Below are positions 13,076 through 26,020 of a DNA stretch of 64,000 bases, one piece after another. The notes beneath the pieces were generated by a model. It was not told where the DNA came from, made no database searches, and saw only the letters and a program-made list of their open reading frames with translations. The translations under genes and the position numbers were made by a program. The number at the start of each line of letters is the position of its first letter. The stretch's first letter is position 1. The DNA is from Perognathus longimembris pacificus (taxonomy: Eukaryota > Chordata > Mammalia > Rodentia > Heteromyidae). The DNA is taken from positions 38,351,691-38,415,690 of the forward strand of contig NC_063174.1 of assembly GCF_023159225.1 (NCBI RefSeq), written 5' to 3'.

Positions 13076-13821
13076 AGAGAGCTCTTTCTGGGAAGGTCAG
13101 TAGGCAATGCCATGAGAGAATCCTAAGAAAATAAGGTAGGGAACTATAGTAGGGCCAATACTGGACATCCATCAGGAATATGGTTGGGACAATTGGGCTC
13201 CTTTGTATTTTCTGTTTCCAAATTCATCGGGCCTACCTCATGTTCTCAGGGTTGGGCAAAGAAAACACTTCCAATGAGAGTTAAATGAGTGTCTATTTGA
13301 TCTGTAGGACAAAAAAGGAGCTTCATCAGCACCCCAGCCAGCCAGCCAAGTACAGATAGGAATCTGGAGCAGGTTTCCCCAAGCAGTTAGTACTCAGTGG
13401 ATGGCACACTACCAGCAGGTACATTGGTGATGGCAGCCGGAGTCATGCTGCTGGGCTCTAAGCTGCCATCCTCCAGGGATGGTGCAGAGGGGTACCCTGG
13501 CCTCTCCCCTCACAATCCTTGGGATCATTTCCCTTCCCTCCTGCATTCTTTTCTGTCTCTGGAAGGTACTTTTGTCAGGAAGTGAAAATACTCTAGCTCC
13601 ATTTTTGGTATAAAGATGGTTTGAGATTTTCCATCATAACTTTGAAGACAACTATGCTTTATTTTCTTGCTTCTAACTGCTGTTAGAAAGCACTGAGCCA
13701 TTTTGCTTCCTGATCCTCTCTGTATGTGACATCTACCTTTTTCTCTGTGGTATTTATTTTCTTCTATTGAACTCCAATGTTATAAACTCTCAGATAAATG
13801 TGTCTTGAAAGTTCTTAGTGA

Positions 13822-13969
13822 GCCAGGCACTGGTAACTCACATCCTAGCTACTTAGGAGGCTGAGATCTGAGGATTGTAGTTCAAAGCCAGCCTAGGCAG
13901 GAAGGTCCTTGAGAAAAAGAGCTGTAGCTCAAGTGGTAGAGTGCTAGTCTTGAATATAAAAGCCAAGGG
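13822..13969 (+). mobile_element. B1-Geo SINE, left part (split by IDL-Geo)
   Basis: Starts agccaggcactggtaactca and runs through a shortened linker into the Geo half. It is broken at gaatataaaagcc by the next element and resumes at 14180-14240. Confidence 0.8.
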
Positions 13970-14179
13970 GGGCTGGGAATGTGGCTTAGCGGTAGAGTGC
14001 TTGCCTTGCATGCATGAACCCCTGAGTTCGATTCCTCAGTACCATATATACAGAAAAAGCTGGAAGTGCCACTGTGGCTCAAGAAGAAAGAGTGCTAGCC
14101 TTGAGCAAAAAGAAGCCAGTGATAGCGCTGAGGCCCTGAGTCTAAGCCCCAGGATTGGCCAAAACAAATGAATGAATGA
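13970..14179 (+). mobile_element. IDL-Geo SINE nested in B1-Geo
   Basis: A full dimer with a (gaat)n tail inside the Geo half of an older B1-Geo. The bases ataaaagc flank it on both sides (13956-13963 and 14180-14187), close to the Geo consensus at the break. Confidence 0.88.
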
Positions 14180-14240
14180 ATAAAAGCTGAGGGACAGTGC
14201 CAAGGCCTTGAGTTCAAGCCCCAGGTCCAGAACAAAACAA
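14180..14240 (+). mobile_element. B1-Geo SINE, right part
   Basis: The continuation of the Geo half begun before 13969: gctgagggacagtgccaagg, then cttgagttcaagcccc, with a CAA-rich tail. Confidence 0.78.
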
Positions 14241-14669
14241 CAAAAACCAAAGAAAGTGCTTAGTGAATATGGTCAAATCTGAACATTCATTGTATTGTCT
14301 GTATTTTTCTCTCTGGAATCTCTTTTATTTGGATAATGGGCTTTCTAGACCAGTGCTTCACTTTTCTTACTTTTCTCATCTACTTTTTCCATCATTTTGC
14401 TCTTTTGATCTTCTTTCCAGGATGTGGCACTTTGTCTTCTAAAACTTTCCTTCTTAAAAAAAAAATGTATCACAGCCATATATTTATATATACACTACTG
14501 GGATTTGAACTCAGAGTTTTAATAATTCCTAAGGTATATTTTTCTTTTCTAGTTTTTATATTTTTTGGAGTGGGAAGCACAAAGGCAGCTGTTTTTGTAA
14601 TATGGGTATGATGTCTTCTCTCTTGCCTAGGTGTAGTACTTAAAAAATATTTAAAAATTATTTGTTTTT

Positions 14670-14752
14670 CTGGAGGCACTGGGGTTTGAATTCAAGGCCT
14701 TATGCTTGCCAAGCAAGTACTCTACCATTAAGCCAAACCTCTGGCCACATGC
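14670..14752 (-). mobile_element. ID-like SINE fragment
   Basis: Antisense: ggcactggggtttgaattca, then atgcttgccaagcaagtact and ctaccattaagccaaacc. A C11 run follows at 14754-14765. Confidence 0.55.
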
Positions 14753-15147
14753 TCCCCCCCCCCCCACATACCTTTGTTGCCTTGCTTCTTTCATGTATCT
14801 TGTTTTAGCTGCTTTTCCAATTTGTGCTTTGGTCTCCAATCTACTTTTCCTTAGAGATAGGGTTATCTTTGGCTGTCTGTTCATGATTAAGTACCATAAT
14901 TGTGTTTATATTTAAAGAGCGATCCTAAAAGTTTTAAAGGAACATACTGAAATACTTAATATGAAATTGCAGGACAATGAGGATGTTGGAGCTTTCCTTA
15001 ACATCAAACTAATCAAGGGTGGGAAATGAGATGGTGACGGAAGGAGGAAAAATATCCATGAGTTGATAACTGTTAAAACTAAAAGATGAGTAAGAAGGAG
15101 TTCATTGGGCCATTTTCCTTCCATGCATGCATGTTTTCTATAGTAAC

Positions 15148-15215
15148 TAGTGGTAAGGGTAGAGGGGGGAGAAAGGAGAGAAGGGAGAAAGGAGAGAAGG
15201 GAGAAAGGGAGGAAA
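15148..15215. repeat. Purine minisatellite (GGGAGAAAGGAGAGAA)n
   Basis: About four imperfect copies of a 16-base purine unit on the plus strand. Confidence 0.85.
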
Positions 15216-15451
15216 CAAAAAACTAACTAGGACCTCTGGGTACATAAGATGAACTAACCCAACTGACTGTAGGGAGAAGAGGCAGATGGAAGGGCTAGTG
15301 TCTCAGGTCACTAGGCTCTTGGGCTCCTCACAGCACTCTTCTGATAGGAAAGTAAAGGACAACTGCCAATGCACTCAGCCTCAAGTTATGGGGAGGGTGA
15401 GGCTGTCTCAGCATGCAGGCCTTATTACATAAAGTTACTGCATCTCTACTT

Positions 15452-15703
15452 AAAAAAAAAAAAAAAAAAAGTTGGTCATGGGGCTTAAATTCGGGGCCTG
15501 GGTGCTGTCCCTGAGCTCTTTTTGTGCAATGCTTCAGTGCTACCATTTTGAGCCATGGCTCCACTTCCAGGTTTCTGGTGATTAACTGGAGATAAAAGAG
15601 TCTCATGGATTTTTCCGCCTGGGATGGCTCTGAACCAAGTTTCTCAGATCTCAGCCTCCTGAGTAGTTAAGATTACAGGCGTAAGCCACTAGCTCCCGGC
15701 CAT
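15452..15703 (-). mobile_element. B1-Geo SINE
   Basis: Antisense. The poly(A) tail appears as an A-run of the opposite sense near 15452-15470, so the tail composition is odd. The Geo half, linker and head complement (aagattacaggcgtaagcca) are all present. Confidence 0.78.
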
Positions 15704-16317
15704 CTCTACCTTTTAAAATATAGCATTCCCATCCTCCGCTGAGTCTCGTGTTTACAACATGAAATTTGGTTCTACCAGTTAGGAAACAACATGAACTGGA
15801 GAAGAAAGAGATTTGTGGGCTTAGATTTGTATTTCATACACCACCACTTAATCTATTTTCTTTTAGCACACCCTTAAATCCGACTCTAACTAGTGCCTAT
15901 CTACTGGTTTCTAGAGTTCTTAAGTTTCTGTGGTTAACACAAAACCAAATCAAACAATCAAACTTTTGATTTCCTGCTGTCAGTTCATCCATTCCTATTC
16001 CACCTGCTTTCCAGCTTCTAAAACTTAGCTGCTGCTGTCCCTTCTCTGTTGCACCTTTGGGGGTCAGCTGTCAGCTTAGATGGTCCAGGAGGAGCAGAGG
16101 CAGATGTACTATTTGTTTGTGTTTGGTCTGTTTCCTTAGTGTGGCACCCTGCTTTGTTTCTGTTTGGAGAAAGGAGAAAAGTGATATACATAGTCTGTTT
16201 CCAAAGGCACCTGTGAAGGTTTCCAGCCCTCCTTAGTGCTTTTTCACCTCTTCCAATAAGCGAAATCCAGACTACTGCTGGCTCCTGCTAAGGCTCAGAG
16301 CTCTAACACCAGATGTA

Positions 16318-16412
16318 GGACTAGAATTGTGGCTTAGTGGTAGAGGACCTGCCTAGCAAGTGTGAAGCCCCAACTTCAAACCATAGCTCTGACAACAAAA
16401 CAAACCCCCACC
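16318..16412 (+). mobile_element. ID-like SINE
   Basis: A lone tRNA/ID-like unit: gtggcttagtggtagaggac, then ctgcctagcaagtgtgaagc, with an ACAAAAC-type tail. No right monomer. Confidence 0.6.
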
Positions 16413-17941
16413 AGGTCTGTATCACCGCATCCTCTCTGAGGATCTCTGAGCTGCTGCAAGGCAGGAAGAAATCAAGACATGGACCCAGGATGTCTGGGTT
16501 CTGGTTCCATTTTTGTGTGTGCTCTTCAGTGGGACCCCATTTATCTCTGTCATTATCAAAATCTTGAGTTTCCTGAAAGCAATGTCAATCCTTCCTGGGG
16601 ACCAGCCAAGTTCCACCATCTGTCTAAAGGGAAGAATAGCTAAATCCAAGGGCAAAGAGCCGTTAGGCAAGGTGACGCTACTGTAGGGCAAAGCTACACT
16701 CCTGCAACACTGCAGGTCTTAGGGCGCCTGTCTTAGTACTTGAGACATTTATTGCCAGCAGCACCATGTCTCCAGAGGAAGGAAGGAAGATGATCTTGGA
16801 ACTGCATCTGCAGCTGGCAGCCTGGAATGCCAACAAAGCAGCTACTAACACAGAATGGCCTCCACTGGCTGACTCAGCAAGAGCTACATGAAAAAGCCTG
16901 ACTAGGGACCACCACCAGGTATGATGAAAGTACAGCCAGTATGCCTCCCCCAGCCTCTCCTGGCCCTGTGCCACCCCTGCCCTTCCAAGACAAGGTCTTG
17001 CACACGGAGACAAGGACTTGCTTACTGAGGCAAATGATTCATAGCCTAGACTCCTCGACTCCAGACCTCAGCAGAGGTGTGGTGCTGCCTGGAGCCAGCA
17101 GGGAGATGCCAGCCCCGGCCATGGCCCAGTCAAGCTCTATGTTGTCAGCAGAGCTGTGTCAGGCTGTTGACACAACCTGCAAAGCTGTTCCCCACAAGCA
17201 CACAAGTAAAGACAACCAGAAGTCCCGTCAAAGAACTAGGGCAAGGTGGAAGAAAGCAGATTCTTTGAGACTTACAATATATCCCTCAATGCTGCACAAT
17301 ACCAAAAGCAGATATTATCGCTCCTGAGGCTCTACCCATCTGCTGCCTTCTTACATCCACACAAGAATCTCAAGGCCTCCAACTCCAGAGGCACAAATGG
17401 GAGAGAAACCTCCAAATATGGGTTAAAGCAAAAGGCCTGAGTCAGCAGCATGTAAGAGAAAGAGAAAACAAATTGAAAATGCACAGAAATGGACTGCTGC
17501 TACATTAGCAACCCAGCAACACTTCATAGAAAGCTAACAAGGGATTAATGATAGGAAAAGGGACCGAAATTTGTGAGTCACACGGCTAATCACAATGGTT
17601 ATTGTGCCCTCCTCCCTCAGTAATAGCATCCACTCATAACAGGAATGGCATTTCCCAGTCTCCTCCACCAAGGTGTAGCCAGGTAACTAAGGAGTGGTAT
17701 GTGGCTGCTTTTCATAGCCTGCCTTAAAAGAGAAACCTGCATGGGTCATTTGGCCCTTGATCTTCATCCTTTTCTACATGTGCTGCCTGGAAAATGAATG
17801 TGACAGCTGGACATCGAGCTACCATCTTCAACCATGAGGACAGGACTATGCTCAGCTGGCAGAGCTGTGAGCAGGAGAGATGTCACACTGGTCAGAGGCT
17901 CCCTCCCACAAGATGGTCACATATAAGAAGAACAGGCTTCC

Positions 17942-18162
17942 TTTTTTTGGTCAGTAATGAGCCTTGAACTCTGGACCTGGGCACTGCTGCTGAGCTCTGT
18001 AGCTCAAGGCTAGCGCTCTACCACTAGAGTCACAGCACTACTTCTGGTTTTTGAAAGGTTTATTGGAGGTCAGAGTCTCTCACAGTCTTTGACCAGCATG
18101 GCTTTGAACCTCCATCCTCAGATCTCAGCCTCCTCAGTAGCTAGGATTACAGATGTGAGCGG
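17942..18162 (-). mobile_element. B1-Geo SINE
   Basis: Antisense: T tail, Geo half with caaggctagcgctctaccac, linker, and head complement ctaggattacagatgtgagc. Confidence 0.82.
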
Positions 18163-18279
18163 CCTCTTCTTACTTCTTTTAGTCACTATTACTTTAAGTA
18201 TCTGTTTCTCATAGCTGACCTGATCTAATTAATACAAAGTACAATGACGAAAATCTCTTTAAGGCAAAACAGAAATATA

Positions 18280-18425
18280 ATTTATGATGGTACATGCCTA
18301 TAATCTCAGGAGCCATCAGGAGGCTGATAGGAGAACTGAGAGCTTGAGGCCAGCTTGAGTTACATACAGAAACCCTGGCTAAAACAAAACAAAAAAAACC
18401 TCACAAAGTAAAACAAAACAAAACA
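18280..18425 (+). mobile_element. B1-like SINE
   Basis: A 7SL/B1-type monomer: tgatggtacatgcctataat, then gaggccagcttgagttacat and agaaaccctggct, with a long ACAAAACAAA tail. No Geo half. Confidence 0.65.
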
Positions 18426-18579
18426 AAAAACCCAGAAACAAATGTGCACAGCTAAAAATTTGGCCTCTCTGCATGTCTATAAAATGAACTAACCTGAGAC
18501 ATGTTTCAGCTGAACATTTTTAAAGTACTGTGCCTCATTCTATAGTAAGTTTTGACTTAAATCTATTTTTTAAAAGGTT

Positions 18580-18803
18580 CATATGTGGGGTGCGAGTGCC
18601 TCATGCTTGTAATTCTACCTACTCAGTAAGCTGAGGTCTGAGGATCATGGTTCAAATCCATCCTGGGTAGGAAAGTCTGTTGAGACTCATATTTCCAATT
18701 AACCACCAAAAAACTGTAAGTGGATCTATGGCTTAAGTGGTAGAACACCCACCTTGAGCTAAAAAGCTCTGGGACAGTGTTCAGGCCCTGGGTTCAAGCC
18801 CCA
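18580..18803 (+). mobile_element. B1-Geo SINE
   Basis: A diverged B1-like head, then linker ccaattaaccaccaa and a Geo half ending gggttcaagccccaac. Its tail became a (CA)n array. Confidence 0.78.
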
Positions 18804-18808
18804 ACACA

Positions 18809-18854
<46 letters not shown>
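18804..18854. repeat. (CA)n microsatellite
   Basis: About 25 CA units with one cat, growing from the tail of the preceding SINE. Confidence 0.95.
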
Positions 18855-18855
<1 letters not shown>

Positions 18856-19032
18856 GCTCAAGTATAGGGAAGGCCCATATGTATAATGCCTTGTGCACCA
18901 GGTGTTCAAATAGCCATCAAACCAGTGTTTCCTCAGAAGATAACTAACCAGCCAGAATTCAAGAGAATGAGAAATGGGAGAGCAGGGGACCTTTGCTATT
19001 TATTATGAAACTTGTAATATATGTTAGCTTTT

Positions 19033-19175
19033 TCTTCTTTTCATTAATTCCTTGTGATGAGGAAGTCTCATTATGCTGCTCAGACTGGCCTTGAACTCCT
19101 AGACTCAAGTGATCTTCCTGCCTCAGCCCCTCATGAAGCTGGGACTGCAGGTGCATACCACAAAGCCCAGCTGTA
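19033..19175 (-). mobile_element. B1-like SINE
   Basis: Antisense monomer: tcattatgctgctcagactg, then gccttgaactcctagactca and gctgggactgcaggtgcata. Confidence 0.7.
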
Positions 19176-19326
19176 TTTCTGTTTTGCATTAAAGAGTTTT
19201 TGTCATGTTGAAATTGAAGTTTGCACTAATTGGATAGGTTAGCAAATCTAATTGACAAAGTAATGGCTTGTTCTGTTTCTTTAAATTAAATCATGTCCGT
19301 ATTACTTTTTAAAAAAAAATCATTGT

Positions 19327-19405
19327 AAGGCTGTGAGTGTAGCTTAGCCGTAAAGTGCTTGCCTGCATGCCCAAGGCCCTGGGTTCAACCCCAACATCAC
19401 AAAAA
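19327..19405 (+). mobile_element. ID-like SINE
   Basis: A lone ID unit: gagtgtagcttagccgtaaa, then ccctgggttcaaccccaaca, with a short A tail. Confidence 0.65.
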
Positions 19406-19425
19406 ATAAAGTTTAACAAAAAGAT

Positions 19426-19660
19426 GTAACGTGGTGGCAATGGCTCAAGCCTGTAATCCAGCTATTTGGGAGGCTGAGATCTGAGTACTGTGTTCAAGGC
19501 TGGGACAGCTGGGACACTCTTATCTCCAATTAGCCACCGAAACGCCAGAAGTAGACCTGTAGCTCAAGTGGCAGAGCACTGGCCTTAAGTGAAAATGCTA
19601 AGGGACAGTGCCCAGGCCCTGAGTTTAAGCCCCAATAACAACATGAAGAAAAAAAAAGAT
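19426..19660 (+). mobile_element. B1-Geo SINE
   Basis: B1-like head (ggcaatggctcaagcctgta), linker ctccaattagccaccg, Geo half and A-rich tail. Confidence 0.8.
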
Positions 19661-19920
19661 ACAATAGGCAGGCTTGATAATATATTTGACCGCACCATAC
19701 TAAAACAATAATACACAAAATGCACAACACAGTTGAACCACATTTTAAAAGGATATTGTATCTAACTCTGTCTATAAGATGGAAAAATGCCTTGAAGGAC
19801 CCACACAAAAATGCTAATACTGGTGATATATAGGTCACGGGACATAGGTAACAAGCCTTCCTCTAAATCTATCCATATTGTCATATCTATACATACATAC
19901 ATATGTATATATAATTTTGT

Positions 19921-20155
19921 ATGTGCCAGAACTACTGGGGCTTGAACTCAGGGGCCTGGGCACTGTCCCTGAGCTTTTTTGCTCAAGGCTAGCACTCTAT
20001 CACTTGAGCCACAACTCCACTTCTGGCTTTTTTGGTAGTTAATTGAAGATAAGAGTCTCACGGACTTTCCTGCCTAGGCTGGCAGTGAACCTCAATTATC
20101 AGATCTCAGCCTCCTGAGTAGCTAGGATTATAGGTGTGAGTCTCTGGCACCTAGC
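19921..20155 (-). mobile_element. B1-Geo SINE
   Basis: Antisense full copy: Geo complement ggcactgtccctgagctttt, linker aattgaagataagagtctca, head complement ctaggattataggtgtgagt. Confidence 0.85.
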
Positions 20156-20179
20156 AAACATATGTCTTATTATAAAAAA

Positions 20180-20335
20180 TGAAGTCACTTAACATAGTAA
20201 CAACTGCTGCTATTTTGTGCATCACAGGTGCTTCACAAGTGCTACCTCATCCAGTCCTCACACAGTCCCGCAAGCTGGGAAGCAGGCCCATTGTACAGAT
20301 GAAAAAGCCGGCATCCTGCTCTGGCTTATAACCCA
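20180..20335 (+). mobile_element. MIR SINE remnant
   Basis: MIR core order with small gaps: gcttcacaagtgctacctca, then tccagtcctcacacagtccc and cattgtacagatgaaaaagc. Confidence 0.6.
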
Positions 20336-21501
20336 TACTTCTTCACTATCCACCACTGTCCCTGCACAGAGAGACCAGACCTATCACATTCTCTGCTCCC
20401 CAATTCTGATCTCTCACATGCCACTGTTTAGGAACTAATCTTCCTTTTATTTGTCTTTGGATAGCCTCAGATTATAAACTGACTGGGTGGAAATCTGTCA
20501 TAGTCCTATACACTGACTTAATTCGAAGCAAGCACTTCGAGTCACGTCGACAAAACTACCCAGTAGATGAGGTACTTCTCACAGCCAGAACCAAGGAAGG
20601 AAAGCCATTCTAAACAAAGAATGGAAGGAGAGGGCACCAAAACTGGTTGTGAAACCTAATTCTACCTCTAAGTGCACAACCCATTCACTGGAACCTGGAA
20701 AGTCTTAGGCTAAAGCCAAACTACTAAGAGTATTCTAAGCCCCAGGGAAGAGAACCAGTCTTTTATATATAAATAAGTGCTTAAGACATTTGGGGAGCTC
20801 ACACACACTCAGGATGAAACAAGGACAGCTCTGGTGAGGCTGGTGGAAGGTAAGGTTTGCACAGGCATTATTTAGGACCAATGTGTGCTCAAAGCACTGT
20901 GGCTGGGACATTACAATAGCTTGAGGGCTGCAGTGCTGGTGCTGATGGGCAGGACAAATAGCACTCCTACTCTAGATCTGAAACCACTGAAGAAGTTTCG
21001 AGTCTTGCTTTAGGCTGGACCCTACAAATTCTGTTACCACCTTAACTGACACACACTATCCAGTACATCCAGGCAAACTCTAAGTCAAGTAAGCGGGAGG
21101 GCTAGATGTCCAAAATGTCAATGTTCTAAAGTATGTAAATAAAAACACATCAGAGGAACTTTCCTCAAAACAGGGAGGTGCAATATTTGGAGCTAGTGGA
21201 CACAGGTAGGACTAAACAGCTGATTGGGAAGAGGGCAAAGGTGTAGAATGTTCTCAATCCAGGACTACCATATTCACTTTCAGAATCTTCTCCATTACCC
21301 TACCCCTTCAGACACCACATTGTAAGAACTGTGATATATTGGAGTTGAGACTCATACAACAGTAAACGAGTAAGTATCAACTTCCAAACTTCTAAATCCC
21401 AACTTTGCTGTGTATCAGCCACTCTGGGAAAAACAGTTCTCAGTTCTCATCCACACTGTAATGATTTTTCTTTATACTGTCAATGGGGGAAAGGTTCTTT
21501 T

Positions 21502-21704
21502 TTTTTTTTTTTTGCCAGTCCTGGGCCTTGGACTCAGGGCCTGAGCACCATCCCTGGCTTCTTCCCGCTCAAGGCTAGCACTCTGCCACCTGAGCCACAG
21601 CGCCACTTCTGGCCGTTTCTGTATATGTGGTGCTGGGGAATCGAACCCAGGACTTCATGTATATAAGGCAAGCGCTCTTGCCACTAGGCCATACTCCCAG
21701 CCCC
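21502..21704 (-). mobile_element. IDL-Geo SINE (young subfamily)
   Basis: An antisense full dimer with the cccgctcaagg variant. A 14-bp duplication ggaaaggttctttt lies at 21488-21501 and 21705-21718, in part overlapping the T tail. Confidence 0.92.
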
Positions 21705-22959
21705 GGAAAGGTTCTTTTACTAAAGCAGATTCTACCTTGCTCCTTCATGGCTCAGGGTTCCCCTATTCAACCAGACTGATGTTAACAGATGCTAATGGTC
21801 AAGGGTATTACTGGATAGAGGCCTGAGCACAAGGCCCAGGACTCTGACCATGGAGTCACATGCCCTGCAAGTCAATGTTGAAACATTGTTCTTTTCCCTC
21901 AGAGAGGCCCCACTTCATTAACTATAGTGCCCACCCAATTCTCTGGGAAGAATGTGCCACCACCATGGGTAAAGGGAGCTGGGGTTAGCTAAAACCTCTA
22001 AAATAACATCTATATCCAAGATCAGAACTAAAACCAAGAGAGAATCCAGGCAGTTACCCCATGAAATTAAAACCCCCAAATTCATGACTAACAATTCACT
22101 GATTTCAAAAAATAAAGGATACTAACTGTTTTGGCTACTGAAACAGACCAGCAGTCGTCTACATAGATAAAAGGGAGAGGGACTTACAGATGATCCCATA
22201 AAGGAAAACAGGATGGAACTCCCCTTATTCTCACATCTCTATCCCCATTCATACTGGGCTGAAGGACATGCTAGGAAACCAACGTATTTATAGGCCTTAA
22301 TTCATCATCCTTGAAAAAATAAGTCCTTTAGCCAGCTGCCACTTCCCATGGAAATTTCACTTTCATCTCTTCCTTCAAGGTTGGACTCCTTCCCATATCT
22401 CCCATACTGCTGGGTAGAGCTTTTTGTGATTACAATAGAGAAGTAGGTGCCATTTCCCTGACTAAAATTCCCAACATGTGTTTGTAAGACACCTGATTCT
22501 AACATCCTAAAATACAACTGCTTCAAAAAACATCAACTCAGAAAAACAGAAGTTATATCAAAGAGTATGATGTAGCATCTACCTTGTGCAAATTGAGCCC
22601 AAATAGCACAGCTGGAAGTAAAACCTTGAGGCCTGCCCAGATACAGACATTGCAGAAAGCAATCAACAGAAAGCCAGAGTGAGGCTTTGGTGTGACCATC
22701 TTCTCAAATACTTACCTGCCCTGTGTTCTCCTACCTTACCAACTCAAATCAACTGGGAAGTGCTACCAGATCTCCATCAGGCCTTAAAGACACCCAGCTA
22801 CCTGCCAGTTAAAAATAATCAAGGAAGAGGAAGTAAAAGTATATCAGACCCTGGATGATTTTGCCAACAGGAAACCATTCTTTCTCCACATGTAGACATG
22901 GAGTACAACTGCTGCACAGACTCCCAGGATCTAGCATATCCCTAATCTCTGCCCCATAG

Positions 22960-23480
22960 TTCCCTTGACAGGTGGTATGAAAGAATGTATTTCCAAATTC
23001 ACATGGAATATTGCTTGTTTTACATGCTTTTTTCAATGTGACCTTGGCCCTTATCCTGAGAGGTGGGTCTCTGTCCCCTCCACTTGAGTTTGGTTGGGTT
23101 TGAGACCTCCTATAACTAACAGAATGTAGTGGAAGTGACACTTCATGACTTCTAAGCTATATCAGAAAAGTTACTACAGCTTCTAACTTTACTCACTGGA
23201 ACATTTGTGCCTGAAGCACTAAGATACCACATAAGGCCAAGAGTCCTGAGATAGCCATACCTATGGAAGAGTTACAAGTGGGCACCCCCACTGTCCCAGC
23301 CTTCAAGGCCTTTCAACCTAGGCACTAGATATGTAAACAATCTTCAGATGATTCCCATTTCCATCTGTGGCCTCACCCTGAGCCTGCACATTTTCCCAGC
23401 TGAAGTCCCTAACATTGAGAACCACCCCTACCAGCCCCTTCTCAAAGCCTGACATACTGTCTCTATAAAATAATAAAAAG
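22960..23480 (+). mobile_element. Possible ancient LTR/MER-like repeat
   Basis: The blocks gaatgtagtggaagtgacac, tgacttctaagctatatcag, ttactcactggaacatttg and cagatgattcccat recall an old mammalian LTR-type repeat that I cannot name with confidence. Confidence 0.3.
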
Positions 23481-23596
23481 GTTCTTGTTTAAGGTGGTTT
23501 ATTCCAAGGAAGTAGTAATACAAATAGTAAGTGATGAATTTGTAAGTCTATTCATATCTGTTACTAGCAAAGAAGTCCATATTCTTGGAAGCAGAT

Positions 23597-23802
23597 TTTT
23601 TTTTTTTTTTTGCCTAGTCTTGGGGCTTGAACTCAGGGACTGGGCACTGTCCCTGAGCTTCTTTTGCTCAAGGCTAGCGCTCTAGCACTTGAGCCACATC
23701 ACCACTTTCAGTTTTTTTCTGCTTATTTGGTACTGAGGAATGAAACCTCGGGCATCATGCATGCTAGGTAAGCATTCTACCACTAAGCCACACTCCCAGC
23801 CT
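23597..23802 (-). mobile_element. IDL-Geo SINE
   Basis: Antisense dimer ending cactcccagcc. It is flanked by an imperfect duplication ggaagcagattttt / ggaaacagaattttt. Confidence 0.88.
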
Positions 23803-25003
23803 GGAAACAGAATTTTTGATAAAAGTTTTTGATAAACTGGGATTCTATACCAGTCTAGCAGCAGTTAAACAAACTGAAGCTTTAAGGAATGAATGGCAAA
23901 GTCAAACTTGTCTTCTATATTTCTTCCATGGTATTAGTCCAAACTGTAAGTGGGCAATACAGAGAATGCTCAGCTCTCCTCCACTGGAACGGAACTGTCA
24001 TGTTAGTCTCATATGGTCCATCTGGCAATAGAGCCATCTGCAGAGGCACTGTCCCAGGAGATGTGGGATAGGAAGATGACACTTGTGGCATCTGAATAAT
24101 CACACAGGGCTCTGCTATTAGCAAAACCAAATCACACGATTCTCAACAGGACCTGATGGGTCTCTTTTTCAGTGTTTACATTATTTTTCTGGTTAAATTG
24201 GATTTTGTTTTGGCAAACAATTACTTGTGAATTTAACTGAAATTATCTATACTTTTCTTTAAACAAAACCATAACATAAAACAAGAGCCTATTTCAGTAG
24301 AAACTTCTATCTTAGTTTCTATAACAAACTTTTGGACAGTTGTATATATAAACTGAACTTTGGTTTGAGACAAACACTAATAAGAAACCAAGTTCAAAAT
24401 GTGTGAACATAGGCAAGCCCCCATCAAACTCTTCCTGGTCACAACTTCACGGTTCTGTAAGCTCTCATTGTATCAACAGGCACAAAAGAAAGTTAAAACT
24501 ACAACTATTTTCCTTAACCATTCATTGTCCTTTTCTCCTTCCTTTTAAGACTCATGAAGGTTAACAGGATGCAATTCTCCCCACCCCACCAAAAAAACCC
24601 TAATTGTCCAAACAACACATATATCAAGACTCAAATAGTAGAGGAGATAAGGTATATAGAGATAAGGCACGTGGGAGAACCAAATTAACAAGACGGAAAC
24701 AGTTGTGTTTGCACACTAGAATCTAGGAAAACTTATTTTTTTTCTTTTCTGTGGCCTTGCCACCACTTGCCGTCACAAGGGACTGCAGAAATAGGTCATG
24801 GTCACAAGGCTAGTTGCTGCCAAGGACCTGCTGCTCCTATAGCTCTTAGAAATGATTTAAAAGTTAGGGTTGAACAGTTCTAGAAGCAAACACTGAGCTT
24901 CCAACTTTATTAGCTACTCCAAGGAACACTTTTTTTTAGGGTCCCAGGATTCTGGAAAGTTTAAGAAATGAACATACAAAAACAAGGGCTCAACGAGAAC
25001 ACT

Positions 25004-25185
25004 TTTTTTTTTTTTTGTGGCACTGGAGGTTTGTACAGGGCCTTGTGCTCCCTGGGCTGGTGCTCTAGCACTTGAGCCCTGCTCCCAGCCTGGGGTTTGC
25101 TGGTTATTTTGGAAGATGGAATCTAATGGACTTTTCTGCCTAGTTTGGTTTGAAACCGTGATTCTCTGATTCTTATCCTCCTGGG
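25004..25185 (-). mobile_element. Diverged ID/B1-type SINE
   Basis: Antisense: T tail, a shortened ID-like unit (gcactggaggtttgtacagg, then gctctagcacttgagccc), then a B1-Geo-like linker and body. It runs into a G15 homopolymer at 25183-25197. Confidence 0.5.
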
Positions 25186-25326
25186 GGGGGGGGGGGGAGG
25201 AAGACAAAAAAACTTTAACACCTTTGATACCAAGAATACTACAGACTAAAACATTTTAAAAGCAAAAAAGAAAATAACAAGAAAAGAGAATCCTACTGAG
25301 GCTCTTACATTATCAAAGTGATTTTT

Positions 25327-25543
25327 TTTTTCTAGTCCTGGGGCTTGAGCTCAGGAGGGCCTGAGCACTGCCTCTGGCTTCCTTTTGCTCAAGGCTAGCA
25401 CTTTGCCACATGAGCCACACAGAGCCATTTCCAGCTTTTTTGTTTGTTTGTTTGTTTAATGTTAATGTGGTGCTGAGGAATCCAACCCAGGGCTTCATGC
25501 ATGCTAGGTGAGCACTCTACCACTAAGCCACATTCCCAGCCCC
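25327..25543 (-). mobile_element. IDL-Geo SINE
   Basis: Antisense dimer with an internal (tttg)n between the monomers. The 14-bp duplication tcaaagtgattttt lies at 25313-25326 and 25544-25557. Confidence 0.9.
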
Positions 25544-25819
25544 TCAAAGTGATTTTTTTATGTAACTGCATTTACTTCTAAGAAGTAAGCTTGGGGTTGA
25601 GAAAAGGAAGGACACTGACTTCCCTTTGTGTTTCACTTTTTGTGCTATTCATACTCATGTGTACACACTGCATTTAAAACATTTTAAGTCTATCAGGAAA
25701 CTGAGGAGAATACGAAAACACAAAATGGGCACGTACAGAACAAAGTAAACCAAAAGTACAGCGCAAATTGTGGTTTAAATACTGAGGGTACAAGTGTGGC
25801 AGCCAGAATCACAACCCTT

Positions 25820-26020
25820 TGAACATCAGCACTTACAAAGTGTCAGGCACGACTAAGACCTTTGCATATATTATTTTATTTAATCCTTGAGTCTATCCTG
25901 TAAGATGACATAAATACTGTCATAATTATTCCTATTTCACATTTATGCAGTGAGTCATTTGCTCAAGATCCTCACTAGTAAGTTAAACCAGGCAGGACAC
26001 AAACTCAGCTCATGGGGTGA
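25820..26020 (+). mobile_element. MIR SINE
   Basis: One of the clearest MIR copies here: caaagtgtcaggcacgacta, then ttattttatttaatccttga, then cctatttcacatttatgcag, ctcaagatcctcactagtaa and ggcaggacacaaact. Confidence 0.75.

Noticed and set aside
16678..17327. Overlapping 111- and 128-codon frames in intron 2
   Set aside because: No motif, no splice context and no recognisable homologue; likely chance frames in moderately GC-rich intron DNA.
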